In this document: piece after piece, positions 1 to 6,373 of the stretch | How the letters are laid out: each line of letters opens with the position of its first letter | Numbering within the stretch: position 1 is the first letter of the stretch | Assembly: GCA_041672385.1 (NCBI GenBank) | Contig: JBAYZQ010000024.1 | Location: 1 to 20,430, forward strand | Reading direction: 5' to 3' | Length of the DNA stretch: 20,430 bases | DNA from: JBAYZQ01 sp041672385 | GTDB lineage: Bacteria > Spirochaetota > Spirochaetia > Sphaerochaetales > Sphaerochaetaceae | Notes under the pieces: model-generated | The model's database searches: none | Told to the model about the DNA's origin: nothing | What the model saw: the letters and a program-made list of their open reading frames with translations, nothing else | Position numbers and translations under genes: made by a program

Positions 1-321
1 AAGGTAGACAGAAGTGCTGCTTACTATGCTCGTTATGTTGCCAAAAATATTGTAAGCCATAAACTAGCAAAAAAAGTTGAAATACAAGTTTCATATGCAA
101 TTGGACAGGCAGAACCTTTTAGCCTTTACATTGAAACTTTTAATACAAATACAGTCCCAATTTCAAAGATAAGAGAATTTGTTGATAAAAACTTTAACTT
201 CAGACCTTCAAATATCATAAAAGAGCTTGATCTATTAAAACCTATTTACAAAGACACTGCTTGTTTTGGTCACTTTGGAAGATCTAAGTTTAGTTGGGAA
301 CAAGAAAAGCAAACAGTATAA
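1..321 (+). CDS. metK: S-adenosylmethionine synthetase, C-terminal part (5' end outside window)
   Basis: This is the last 106 codons of methionine adenosyltransferase, which makes S-adenosylmethionine from ATP and methionine in the cytoplasm. Reading frame 1 is open from the first base to the TAA at 319-321. Visible family motifs are DRSAAYYARYVAKNIV near the start, VSYAIGQAEP in the middle, and the near-terminal FGHFGR signature that belongs to the C-terminal domain of MetK. The 5' two-thirds of the gene lie outside the window. The gene ends just before a perfect 20-bp inverted repeat that probably terminates its transcript. It is a core housekeeping gene and anchors this stretch to the chromosome. 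Confidence 0.95.
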   Translation, partial: KVDRSAAYYARYVAKNIVSHKLAKKVEIQVSYAIGQAEPFSLYIETFNTNTVPISKIREFVDKNFNFRPSNIIKELDLLKPIYKDTACFGHFGRSKFSWEQEKQTV

Positions 322-323
322 AA

Positions 324-377
324 ATATTTAAACAAAGTTAGGCGGTTTTTAATTTTTGCCTAACTTTGTTTAAATAT
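324..377 (+). terminator. Perfect 20-bp inverted repeat after metK: terminator and/or AbiEi operator
   Basis: Arms at 324-343 and 358-377 are perfect reverse complements over 20 bp (core AACAAAGTTAGGC / GCCTAACTTTGTT), separated by a 14-nt T-rich loop. The repeat starts 3 nt after the metK stop codon. The right arm is partly T-rich, as in a terminator whose A-tract pairs with its U-tract. The repeat ends 1 nt before the putative -35 box of the abiE promoter, so it could also be a binding site for the AbiEi antitoxin; characterised AbiE systems autoregulate through inverted repeats in the promoter. The terminator role is the simpler reading. Confidence 0.7.
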
Positions 378-378
378 G

Positions 379-407
379 TTGCCATTTTACGATAGAGGAC
401 TTATACT
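379..407 (+). promoter_or_regulatory. Putative sigma-70 promoter of the abiE operon
   Basis: TTGCCA (379-384) and TATACT (402-407) are separated by exactly 17 nt and fit a vegetative promoter. Transcription would begin near 413-416, which makes the ATG at 415 essentially leaderless. The upstream ATG at 376 lies before the promoter and is therefore unlikely to be the true start. AT-rich DNA gives chance matches, so this is moderate evidence only. Confidence 0.5.
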
Positions 408-414
408 ATTAAAA

Positions 415-1002
415 ATGACTGAAACAATGGTACTTCCTACAGATAAAAAAATACTCTCTACAACTGAATTATTTCAATTAGGTATGACTTACTATCGTAT
501 AAAAAAACTAGAAGCCCAAGGTCATTTAATAAAGCTAAATAAATCAATGTACGAGAACTTAGATTATACAGGAGAAGAATCTGATTACATATATGTTTAT
601 GCTTATGTTCCCGATGGTATTGTCTGTCTTTTAACAGCTGCATCTATATATGAATTAACAAACTTTCGTATAGAAAGTATAGATGTTGCTGTAAATAGGA
701 AAAAATATATAAAAACACTGCCTGAGTACCCATTACTACAACTTCATTATTTTGATGAAAAAAGATTAACACTCGGTATTTCAGAAATGTCTGCAAGTGG
801 TGAAAAAGTAAAGATTTTCGATATAGAAAAAACTGTTGTGGATATTATATCGTTCAAAAATAAGATTGGCATAGAAGAAACAAAAGAAATAATCACTAAT
901 TATTTGCGTCGCTCAGATAGAAATATCAACAAACTTTGTAGATATGCAAAACAGCTAAAATGCAAAAAAATACTAGATTCATATCTGGAGGTACTTGTTT
1001 GA
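415..1002 (+). CDS. AbiEi-family antitoxin / transcriptional regulator (type IV toxin-antitoxin)
   Basis: This is the upstream gene of an AbiE-type cassette. The protein of about 195 aa has an N-terminal winged-helix-like region with the family pattern (TTELFQLGMTYYRIKKLEAQG, then 'GHLIKLNKSMYEN'). A larger C-terminal domain contains 'EKTVVDIISFKNKIGIEETKEII', as in AbiEi-like proteins. Homologues repress their own operon and counteract AbiEii. The frame is also open from an ATG at 376, but that codon sits inside the inverted repeat and upstream of the promoter. I favour ATG 415; ATG 427 is a close alternative. No good ribosome site is placed for either: AGAGGA at 394-399 is too distant. The TGA stop at 1000-1002 overlaps the TTG start of the partner toxin gene. 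Confidence 0.82.
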   Translation: MTETMVLPTDKKILSTTELFQLGMTYYRIKKLEAQGHLIKLNKSMYENLDYTGEESDYIYVYAYVPDGIVCLLTAASIYELTNFRIESIDVAVNRKKYIKTLPEYPLLQLHYFDEKRLTLGISEMSASGEKVKIFDIEKTVVDIISFKNKIGIEETKEIITNYLRRSDRNINKLCRYAKQLKCKKILDSYLEVLV

Positions 1003-1895
1003 TAAATGCAGATTCTGTCAAAGCTCGACTAAAGATTTCCGCAAAACAAAATGGTCATACATTACAAGATGAACTAACAATGTATGGACTCGAAAGAACC
1101 TTGTATAGAATATCAATTTCAAAACATACAAATAATTTTACTCTAAAAGGTGGAATTTTACTCTACGCTTTATTTGATGGTAATTTTACAAGATCTACAA
1201 CTGATATTGATTTATTAGCCCGAAATACACATAACGATATAGAAACACTCTCAAAAGTTTTTAAAGACATTTTTATGATAGCAGCAGATGATGCTCTCCG
1301 GTATGATTTAGAATCCTTTGATATTCATACAATTACAGAATTTAAAGAATATTCTGGTGTGAATATATCTATAAAAGCATATTTGGACAGAACAAAAATA
1401 AGCATTTCGTTAGATATTGGATTTGGTGATGTTATTTATCCTGACAAAAAGCTAATGGATTTTCCTGTTTTACTTGATATGGAAGCGCCAACGATATTTG
1501 CATATTCAATTGAATCTATTGTTGCAGAAAAATTTGAAGCTTTTGTACAACTTGGTTATGCAAATAGTCGATACAAAGATTTTTACGATATTTATATATT
1601 AGAAACAACTCATGACTTTAACGGATTAGAATTAAAACAAGCAATTATAGAAACATTTAAACATCGGAAAACAGATTTTAAAGATATCATCGCTTTTAAT
1701 GGTGATTTTGCAGAAGATACACTTAGGCAAAATCGATGGACAGCTTTTATCAAAAAAAAGAAAGCAATTACACCTATTGATTTTAAAGAAGCTATTATCC
1801 AGATAAAAAACTTTCTCTCTCCTGTTGTTGATGCAATTACATACAATTTAGATTTTAACAAAACATGGAACTATTTAGAGCTAAAATGGAAGTAA
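999..1895 (+). CDS. AbiEii-family nucleotidyltransferase toxin
   Basis: This is the toxin partner of the AbiE pair, a DNA polymerase-beta-type nucleotidyltransferase. In the 298-aa reading from TTG 999, the glycine pair GG is at about residues 51-52 and the metal-binding D-x-D at 69-71 (RSTTDIDLLAR). A further acidic position lies in 'SLDIGFGD' (near 139), and the family motifs 'AEKFEA' (about 177-182) and 'RYKDFYDIY' (about 191-199) follow. Studied homologues are bacteriostatic and act in abortive phage infection, and one group (MenT) modifies tRNA; the substrate here is unknown. TTG 999 is chosen because GGAGG at 987-991 is 7 nt upstream, the codon overlaps the antitoxin stop (TTGA), and homologues start near 'MINAD'. 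An in-frame ATG at 960 lacks a ribosome site. Confidence 0.85.
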   Translation: MINADSVKARLKISAKQNGHTLQDELTMYGLERTLYRISISKHTNNFTLKGGILLYALFDGNFTRSTTDIDLLARNTHNDIETLSKVFKDIFMIAADDALRYDLESFDIHTITEFKEYSGVNISIKAYLDRTKISISLDIGFGDVIYPDKKLMDFPVLLDMEAPTIFAYSIESIVAEKFEAFVQLGYANSRYKDFYDIYILETTHDFNGLELKQAIIETFKHRKTDFKDIIAFNGDFAEDTLRQNRWTAFIKKKKAITPIDFKEAIIQIKNFLSPVVDAITYNLDFNKTWNYLELKWK

Positions 1896-2224
1896 CTGCC
1901 ATCTTCTTTTTTATTCTTTCATACACAAAATCTGTATAACATATATTTTTAATAATATCCTTTTTACGCTCTCCAATTAGTATTGCGAAAATAGGTGGTT
2001 AATTGAAATTCCTAATGCAGTTATTTAGAGTTTGCAAAAGTTAATGCAACCTTTTTTAACCAAAAGTTAATTTTAAAAGAATTTTTGTTTGATTTTTTCA
2101 CTCAAAAGTAGAAAATTAATGCAATTATTGAGGGCTTTAAGTTTTTGTCTACAGCAACACAAAGTTAGCAAATAGCTTTTCTTTCCCGAAATTTGGAAAA
2201 TAAATTTAAAAAGGTTAATACTAA
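1896..2224. other. Gene-free stretch, AT-rich; possible degraded coding remnant near its left end
   Basis: The stretch lies between the abiE cassette and the 3' end of the EIIC-like gene, and I see no intact gene in it. On the minus strand, about 2002 down to 1905, a frame without stops reads approximately 'PPIFAILIGERKKDIIKNI', then 'CYTDFVYERIKKK'. This is protein-like in composition but is closed upstream by an in-frame TAA, so it may be a remnant of a lost gene. The sequence TAATGCA occurs three times (near 2013, 2042 and 2118). No convincing terminator hairpin with a T-tract is seen for either flanking gene. Confidence 0.35.
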
Positions 2225-3349
2225 TTAGGCAGTAAGTCTCATATCACCATCTTTAATCCAACCTTTTTTCCTCATGTAAAAATAAATTACTAAGGATAGT
2301 ATTGCTGGTAATATTATTTGAACAATTAAGATTTTTAGGATAATTAATCCACCTGCTTGGCTACCAACCATTGCTTGGAAAGTCATAATCTGTCCAACTA
2401 GGCCACTGGTACCCATACCAGCTCCAGCTGGGAGAGTTTCCATTTTAAAAAGAACCGTTGAAATAGGACCAGTAACTACACTGGCCAAAATTGGTGGTAT
2501 CCAAATTCTAGGATTTTTTGCAATATTTGGAATTTGAAGCATTGAAGTTCCTATTCCTTGAGCAAATAAACCATTAAAACCATTATCTTTAAAACTTATT
2601 ACAGCAAATCCAATCATTTGTGCACTACAACCAGCAACTGAAGCACCACCTGCAAGTCCACTCATACCAAGTATTATTGCTATTGCTGCAGAGCTTACCG
2701 GAAGTGTTAAGAGCATCCCCATAACTACAGCAAGAACAATTCCCATCCAGAAAGGTTGGAGTTCTGTGGCTCTTTGTATTCCTGCTCCAAGGGCTACAGC
2801 AGCTGAAGAAAGTGGAGGCCCAAGAATAATAGCTGTAAGAGTACCCGCAATTACTGTAACAGCAGGGACTATGATAATATCAATTTTTGTTTTTTTGTAT
2901 ACTAATCGACCAAGTTCTGCTCCAACTAAAGCTGCAACAAAAGCTCCAAGTGGATCACCAGGACCAGAAAGTGTTATTGCTCCAGTAACTGAAACCAAGG
3001 CGCTAGCGTTACTAGTCATAGCAACAATAAATTTTGCTGAGTATGCACCAACTGTACCTGTAAGTACACTTGCAAAGATGGCAAGTTTTGGAGCATCAAG
3101 TGCATGGGCAACTCCAACAGCGATACCTGCACCAGTAAGAACTGTTAATATTTTTCCAATTACAATAAAAAATTGTCCTGTGTAAACTAAAATACGATAG
3201 AAGGAAGTAGAAGCTAAGCTTAAAGTGTCTAATCCAGGAAAAAACTCACCAATTTGTTTGAGAATAAGTCCTAATATTAGGGTTGAAAACAATCCTAAAG
3301 CCATTCCGCCCAGTGCATCAACAAGATATCTTTTCACGTATTTGTTCAT
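2225..3349 (-). CDS. PTS EIIC_2-family membrane protein (PfoR-like)
   Basis: This 374-aa polytopic membrane protein has about ten hydrophobic segments and many Gly/Ala-rich loops ('LSGPGDPLGAFVAALVGAELG', 'LPVSSAAIAIILGMSGLAGG'). The pattern matches the PTS_EIIC_2 / PfoR-like family, of 340-380 aa, annotated as sugar-transporting phosphotransferase IIC components or as putative membrane regulators. It ends with a short basic tail ('YMRKKGWIKDGDMRLTA'). The ATG at 3347-3349 has a GGGAGAG ribosome site about 5 nt upstream. No EIIA, EIIB or HPr gene is nearby, so PTS-driven transport is not supported by context and the substrate cannot be stated. It is separated from the upstream crp-like gene by a terminator and is probably transcribed alone. 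Confidence 0.8.
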   Translation of the reverse strand: MNKYVKRYLVDALGGMALGLFSTLILGLILKQIGEFFPGLDTLSLASTSFYRILVYTGQFFIVIGKILTVLTGAGIAVGVAHALDAPKLAIFASVLTGTVGAYSAKFIVAMTSNASALVSVTGAITLSGPGDPLGAFVAALVGAELGRLVYKKTKIDIIIVPAVTVIAGTLTAIILGPPLSSAAVALGAGIQRATELQPFWMGIVLAVVMGMLLTLPVSSAAIAIILGMSGLAGGASVAGCSAQMIGFAVISFKDNGFNGLFAQGIGTSMLQIPNIAKNPRIWIPPILASVVTGPISTVLFKMETLPAGAGMGTSGLVGQIMTFQAMVGSQAGGLIILKILIVQIILPAILSLVIYFYMRKKGWIKDGDMRLTA

Positions 3350-3444
3350 TGTGCTCTCCCTGGTTTTTAATCATATTCATAATATCAAAAATAAAGAGTT
3401 TGTAGAATATAAAGAACAAAACTAACAAAAAAATTGAGGCATTT

Positions 3445-3473
3445 ATTAAAAAAGCAACCCTTAAGGTTGCTTT
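3445..3473 (-). terminator. Rho-independent terminator of the DUF134-mrp-crp operon
   Basis: A 9-bp perfect stem (AAAGCAACC at 3451-3459 with GGTTGCTTT at 3465-3473) encloses a 5-nt loop. Read on the minus strand, the stem runs into six T residues (the A run at 3448-3453 on the plus strand). It lies 5 nt beyond the stop of the Crp/Fnr-like gene, so it ends that operon before the EIIC-like gene. Confidence 0.85.
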
Positions 3474-3478
3474 CTCAT

Positions 3479-4132
3479 CTATTTCATAAGTGAAATTAAT
3501 TCTTTTTTATCAAGAATTTTTATCCTTCCCCTACCAATTTCGAGAATTCCCAATTTTGAAAATACTTTCAAGGATCTTGTAATTACTTCTCTAGAAGAAC
3601 CTATATTTCTTGCAATATCTTCATGGGTAAGTTTTAACTCTTCAGATTTAGTATTAATCATCTCATCGTATAAAAACATTACAATTCTCTGTTGAAGAGG
3701 TAAAAATAATAATTGCTGCAAAGCCCACATAACATCGGAAAACCTTTCATTTGTAATTTCTAAAGCAAGAATTTTTACCTTTAAGTTGTTTTCCTGAAGT
3801 TGAGAAAAAATTCTAATTGGAATTAAAAGACCACGAGTATCTTCTGCAGCTTGAATAAATACATCAAAAGAAATATTTGAAAGAACACAGGAAGCGGAAA
3901 AAATACAGGTATCATATGGTTTAACATAATAAAGAGTTATTTCACGACCTTCATCACTTATTATGCTTACTCGTAGTTTTCCTTCTAAAGGAACAAACAC
4001 TCCAATACAAGATTTCGTTGAATCTCGAACCATTTCTCCTTTTTTAAACTCTTTTTTAATGAGATTATCCTTGAGAAGGACTTTTTCTCTATCATTTAAT
4101 AGTTTATAAAATTCGATTTTTTCCTCTTCCAT
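3479..4132 (-). CDS. Crp/Fnr-family transcriptional regulator
   Basis: This 217-aa regulator has an N-terminal cyclic-nucleotide-binding-like beta-roll (about 25-115, with 'PLEGKLRVSIISDEGREITLYYV') and a long dimer helix (about 116-145). A C-terminal winged helix follows, with helix-turn-helix 'LTHEDIARNIGSSREVITRSLKVF' at about 168-191 and 'GRGRIKILDKKEL' as the wing. Three cysteines, C42, C76 and C82, lie in the sensory domain. They are not in the classic FNR N-terminal cluster arrangement, so the signal (redox, iron-sulfur cluster, haem or other) cannot be read. The gene follows the Mrp ATPase gene by 9 nt and has an AGGAAA-type ribosome site, so it is co-transcribed with mrp. A terminator follows. 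Autoregulation of the operon is plausible but inferred. Confidence 0.88.
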   Translation of the reverse strand: MEEEKIEFYKLLNDREKVLLKDNLIKKEFKKGEMVRDSTKSCIGVFVPLEGKLRVSIISDEGREITLYYVKPYDTCIFSASCVLSNISFDVFIQAAEDTRGLLIPIRIFSQLQENNLKVKILALEITNERFSDVMWALQQLLFLPLQQRIVMFLYDEMINTKSEELKLTHEDIARNIGSSREVITRSLKVFSKLGILEIGRGRIKILDKKELISLMK

Positions 4133-4141
4133 TTTTATTTC

Positions 4142-4966
4142 CTAAAGTTTAAGTATCTTATCAACAGCCTTGTCCAAAAATTCTGCACGAAGTTCTTCCA
4201 CGCGACCTTCATCACAAGCTTTGGCTATTTCACTGTCAATAGGCATTTTTGCAAGAGCTTCTAAATTAAAATCCCTTGCTACATCTTTAACTTTGCTTGT
4301 TCCAAATACTTCAATTTTCTCTCCACATTTAGGACAATTAATATAGCTCATATTTTCAACTACGCCAATTACTGGAATATTCATTTTATTTGCCATTTTA
4401 ACAGCTTTTTCAACTATCATTGATACTAAGTCCTGTGGAGAAGTAACAACAATAATACCATCAACTTTGATAGACTGAAATACTGTAAGTGGAACATCAC
4501 CAGTTCCTGGTGGCATATCAACAAACATGTAATCAACATCCCCCCAAATTACATCAGTCCAAAACTGCTTTACCAACCCTGCAATCAATGGACCTCTCCA
4601 TAAAACTGGGTCATTGTCATTTTCTAACATAAGATTTGAAGAAACTATTTTAATATGATTATTTGATTCTTTTGGAAAGATTCCTTTATCATGTCCTTCA
4701 AGTCTTCCTGAAACACCAAACATCTTAGGAATGGAAGGACCTGTAATATCAGCATCAAGCACTGCTACTTTATAGCCTTTCTTATTTGTTAAAGATGCTA
4801 ACAGTCCAGTCACTAAAGATTTTCCGACTCCGCCTTTACCACTTACTACCGCGATAACTTTCTTAATATCAGAAAACTCATGGGTTTTTTCAATCAAACT
4901 CTTTGGACTTCTTTCCTCACAATCTGAACTATTGCAACTATCGCAATTATGATCACAGTCACTCAT
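4142..4966 (-). CDS. Mrp/NBP35-family P-loop ATPase, iron-sulfur carrier
   Basis: This is a cytoplasmic ParA/MinD-like ATPase of 274 aa that in studied homologues binds and transfers [4Fe-4S] clusters to apoproteins. The deviant Walker A KGGVGKS is at about residues 44-50, 'DADITGPSIPKMFG' at 71-84, and the Walker B region 'FVDMPPGTGD' at 148-157. The carrier CPKC motif has cysteines at 211 and 214. The N-terminus carries an extra cysteine cluster (C4, C8, C11, C16) like the short Cys-rich leader of NBP35-type proteins. There is no N-terminal MIP18/DUF59 domain. The ATG overlaps the DUF134 stop by one base (TAATG) behind a GGAGAT ribosome site, so translation is coupled. Confidence 0.92.
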   Translation of the reverse strand: MSDCDHNCDSCNSSDCEERSPKSLIEKTHEFSDIKKVIAVVSGKGGVGKSLVTGLLASLTNKKGYKVAVLDADITGPSIPKMFGVSGRLEGHDKGIFPKESNNHIKIVSSNLMLENDNDPVLWRGPLIAGLVKQFWTDVIWGDVDYMFVDMPPGTGDVPLTVFQSIKVDGIIVVTSPQDLVSMIVEKAVKMANKMNIPVIGVVENMSYINCPKCGEKIEVFGTSKVKDVARDFNLEALAKMPIDSEIAKACDEGRVEELRAEFLDKAVDKILKL

Positions 4967-5319
4967 TAATTATCTCCTTGATAAATTTTTTCTTTTTTTA
5001 AACAACAATGCCCACATCGGCAATCACTGTTTCTGTATTTGCAAAGTTCATAACTTCCACCGTTTATTCTTAGAACCAAAGATTCAACAAAGGCTTTAGC
5101 CACCTTTTTTCTGGCACTATCATAAATACGTTGTAAGGTAGTACGTGCTACCTGCATCTCGACACTGGCTTCTTCTTGAGTGAGAAATTTATAGTCAATC
5201 AATCTTAAAGCTTCATATTCTTCAACTGTCATTACAATCTCGCCTTTGCTATTTTCACAGTAAAAACTTGTTGCATTTGGCATACTGCACACTTTTCGGT
5301 ATTTAACTGGTCTTGACAA
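4966..5319 (-). CDS. DUF134-family helix-turn-helix protein with C-terminal Cys cluster
   Basis: This 117-aa protein belongs to the DUF134 family of putative DNA-binding proteins. 'MTVEEYEALRLID' is followed by a sigma-like helix-turn-helix 'TQEEASVEMQVARTTLQRIYDSARKKVAKA' at about 47-76. The C-terminus is a small cysteine cluster (C93, C100, C102, C105, C106), a candidate metal or iron-sulfur site. DUF134 genes often neighbour Mrp/NBP35 ATPases and redox proteins, and here the next gene is mrp with one base of overlap. The start is TTG at 5317-5319, supported by AAGGAG about 7 nt upstream and by the conserved 'SRPxKYRKV' N-terminus. It is probably a redox- or metal-responsive regulator, but no target is known from the sequence. 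Confidence 0.85.
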   Translation of the reverse strand: MSRPVKYRKVCSMPNATSFYCENSKGEIVMTVEEYEALRLIDYKFLTQEEASVEMQVARTTLQRIYDSARKKVAKAFVESLVLRINGGSYELCKYRNSDCRCGHCCLKKEKIYQGDN

Positions 5320-5338
5320 TCTTCTGCTCCTTAATTAT

Positions 5339-5367
5339 GAACATATGTCCACAATAATCATTATCAA
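5339..5367 (-). promoter_or_regulatory. Palindromic sites upstream of the DUF134-mrp-crp operon (candidate operators)
   Basis: Two small palindromes lie 20-48 nt upstream of the DUF134 start. GAACATATGTCC (5339-5350) pairs 5 of 6 base positions. ATAATCATTAT (5354-5364) is a perfect 5+1+5 palindrome. Read with flanking bases on the minus strand, the latter gives TTGATAATGATTAT, 8 of 10 matches to the FNR-type consensus TTGAT-N4-ATCAA. Either could bind the operon's own Crp/Fnr-like or DUF134 protein. This is pattern evidence only, in AT-rich DNA. Confidence 0.3.
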
Positions 5368-5475
5368 ATTAAAAGTAAATACCTTTACCTTTGCCTCTTT
5401 TAACAAATCTAATTAATGAGGAAGGAAAAGGCAATAGGAAAAAAGAGTATGATTTTTTCTTTTTATAAAAACTAT

Positions 5476-6273
5476 TTATTTTTCATCAACAATTTTTACA
5501 GGAAGCAAAGTAAAATGATTTCTATAAAATTGAAATAATGCCATCAAAATAAAAATAAACATCCCAATTATAGCCACTGTTTCTAGTGAACTAAATTTCC
5601 CCATAAAGCCTTCTGCTGATTTTAAGTTTTGAAATATTCCGAAGAAAGCCCATGCAATAGGGAGAGGAAAAATTGGGTTTTGATTTTTAATTAGCACAAA
5701 TAAAGCCAAAAGAATTGCTACTATAAGTGTTATTATTGAAAGAATTTCTATTGGAATACCAAATCCATTCCAGCCCAATTTTACAAGGGCTGCTGAAATA
5801 TTAACAACGGTTGCAATAAACAACCAACCAGTATACATTCCAAAACTCACCGGTAATAACCAACGCTTTTCTTCATGCATTGCTAAAAGTTCTTTGCATA
5901 TCAAAGACAAAACTACAACAAAAGCTACAATCCAAATCACAGATATTTCAATTAGTACATAAGAAAAACTGACTATCCAAGCAACATTAAGTATGCATGA
6001 AAGCCAAAAAAGCCTAGTTATTTTATCAATAGCCGTTTGATAATAAGGATCTTCTTTTTTTACTATCATCATTATTATTGAGGCAATCAATAGAAGATAA
6101 ATAACACTCCAAATACTAAAAGTAGCTCCACTTGGTGTAATCAAAGTGATGTACATATCCGAGATTGCTTTTTGGGAAAGTCCATTAATCATTCCTAAAG
6201 CACCTAAAGTATTAATACACAGGGTAACCAGCAGAAAAAGTCCACTAATCCAAGCCTTTTTTGTTCTATCCAT
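5476..6273 (-). CDS. TspO/MBR-related tryptophan-rich sensory family membrane protein
   Basis: This 265-aa integral membrane protein has about eight hydrophobic helices. The signature 'ITPSGATFSIWSVIYLLL' in the first third matches the 'TPAGYTFSIWGLIYL' motif of the longer TspO/MBR-related proteins, which exceed the about 155-aa, five-helix TspO core. TspO proteins bind tetrapyrroles and affect porphyrin or stress responses; whether this long form does so is unknown. I choose ATG 6271-6273 because GGAGA sits 6 nt upstream. A nine-codon upstream extension in frame (to 6300) would place that ribosome site inside the gene. A promoter-like TTGAGA-N17-TATGAT lies 34-62 nt upstream, so it can be expressed apart from the Rieske operon that precedes it. 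Confidence 0.72.
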   Translation of the reverse strand: MDRTKKAWISGLFLLVTLCINTLGALGMINGLSQKAISDMYITLITPSGATFSIWSVIYLLLIASIIMMIVKKEDPYYQTAIDKITRLFWLSCILNVAWIVSFSYVLIEISVIWIVAFVVVLSLICKELLAMHEEKRWLLPVSFGMYTGWLFIATVVNISAALVKLGWNGFGIPIEILSIITLIVAILLALFVLIKNQNPIFPLPIAWAFFGIFQNLKSAEGFMGKFSSLETVAIIGMFIFILMALFQFYRNHFTLLPVKIVDEK

Positions 6274-6306
6274 TTTATGTCTCCTTTTTTCACACTTCAC
6301 AGATTT

Positions 6307-6335
6307 ATCATAACATCATAGCATCAAATTCTCAA
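6307..6335 (-). promoter_or_regulatory. Putative sigma-70 promoter of the TspO-like gene
   Basis: On the minus strand, TTGAGA (6335-6330) and TATGAT (6312-6307) are 17 nt apart. The -10 box ends 33 nt before the chosen start codon. The box lies in the 100-nt gap after the Rieske oxygenase gene, the only sizeable gap in this run of minus-strand genes. Confidence 0.5.
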
Positions 6336-6373
6336 CATCTATTAAAATCAACATGTTTTATAGAAATAATTTA

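Noticed and set aside
376..414. Upstream extension of the AbiEi gene to ATG 376
   Set aside because: The codon lies in the inverted repeat and upstream of the likely promoter; the extra residues do not resemble the family N-terminus.
2013..2125. Three TAATGCA copies as a possible repeat array
   Set aside because: Spacing is irregular and the flanks differ, so it is not a CRISPR or iteron array.
2159..2168. ACAAAGTTAG repeated from the metK-proximal inverted repeat (332-341), perhaps an attachment-site pair flanking abiE
   Set aside because: Only ten AT-rich bases match, there is no integrase gene, and chance recurrence is likely.
2766..3185. Open frame of 139 codons on the plus strand inside the EIIC-like gene
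   Set aside because: It is the antisense shadow of a Gly/Ala-rich membrane protein, with Pro/Ala/Thr-rich low-complexity translation and no ribosome site.
5380..5450. Possible terminator hairpin after the TspO-like gene (TTGCCTCTTTT with GGAAAAGGCAA)
   Set aside because: The stem needs a bulge, the loop is long and no T-tract follows on either strand.
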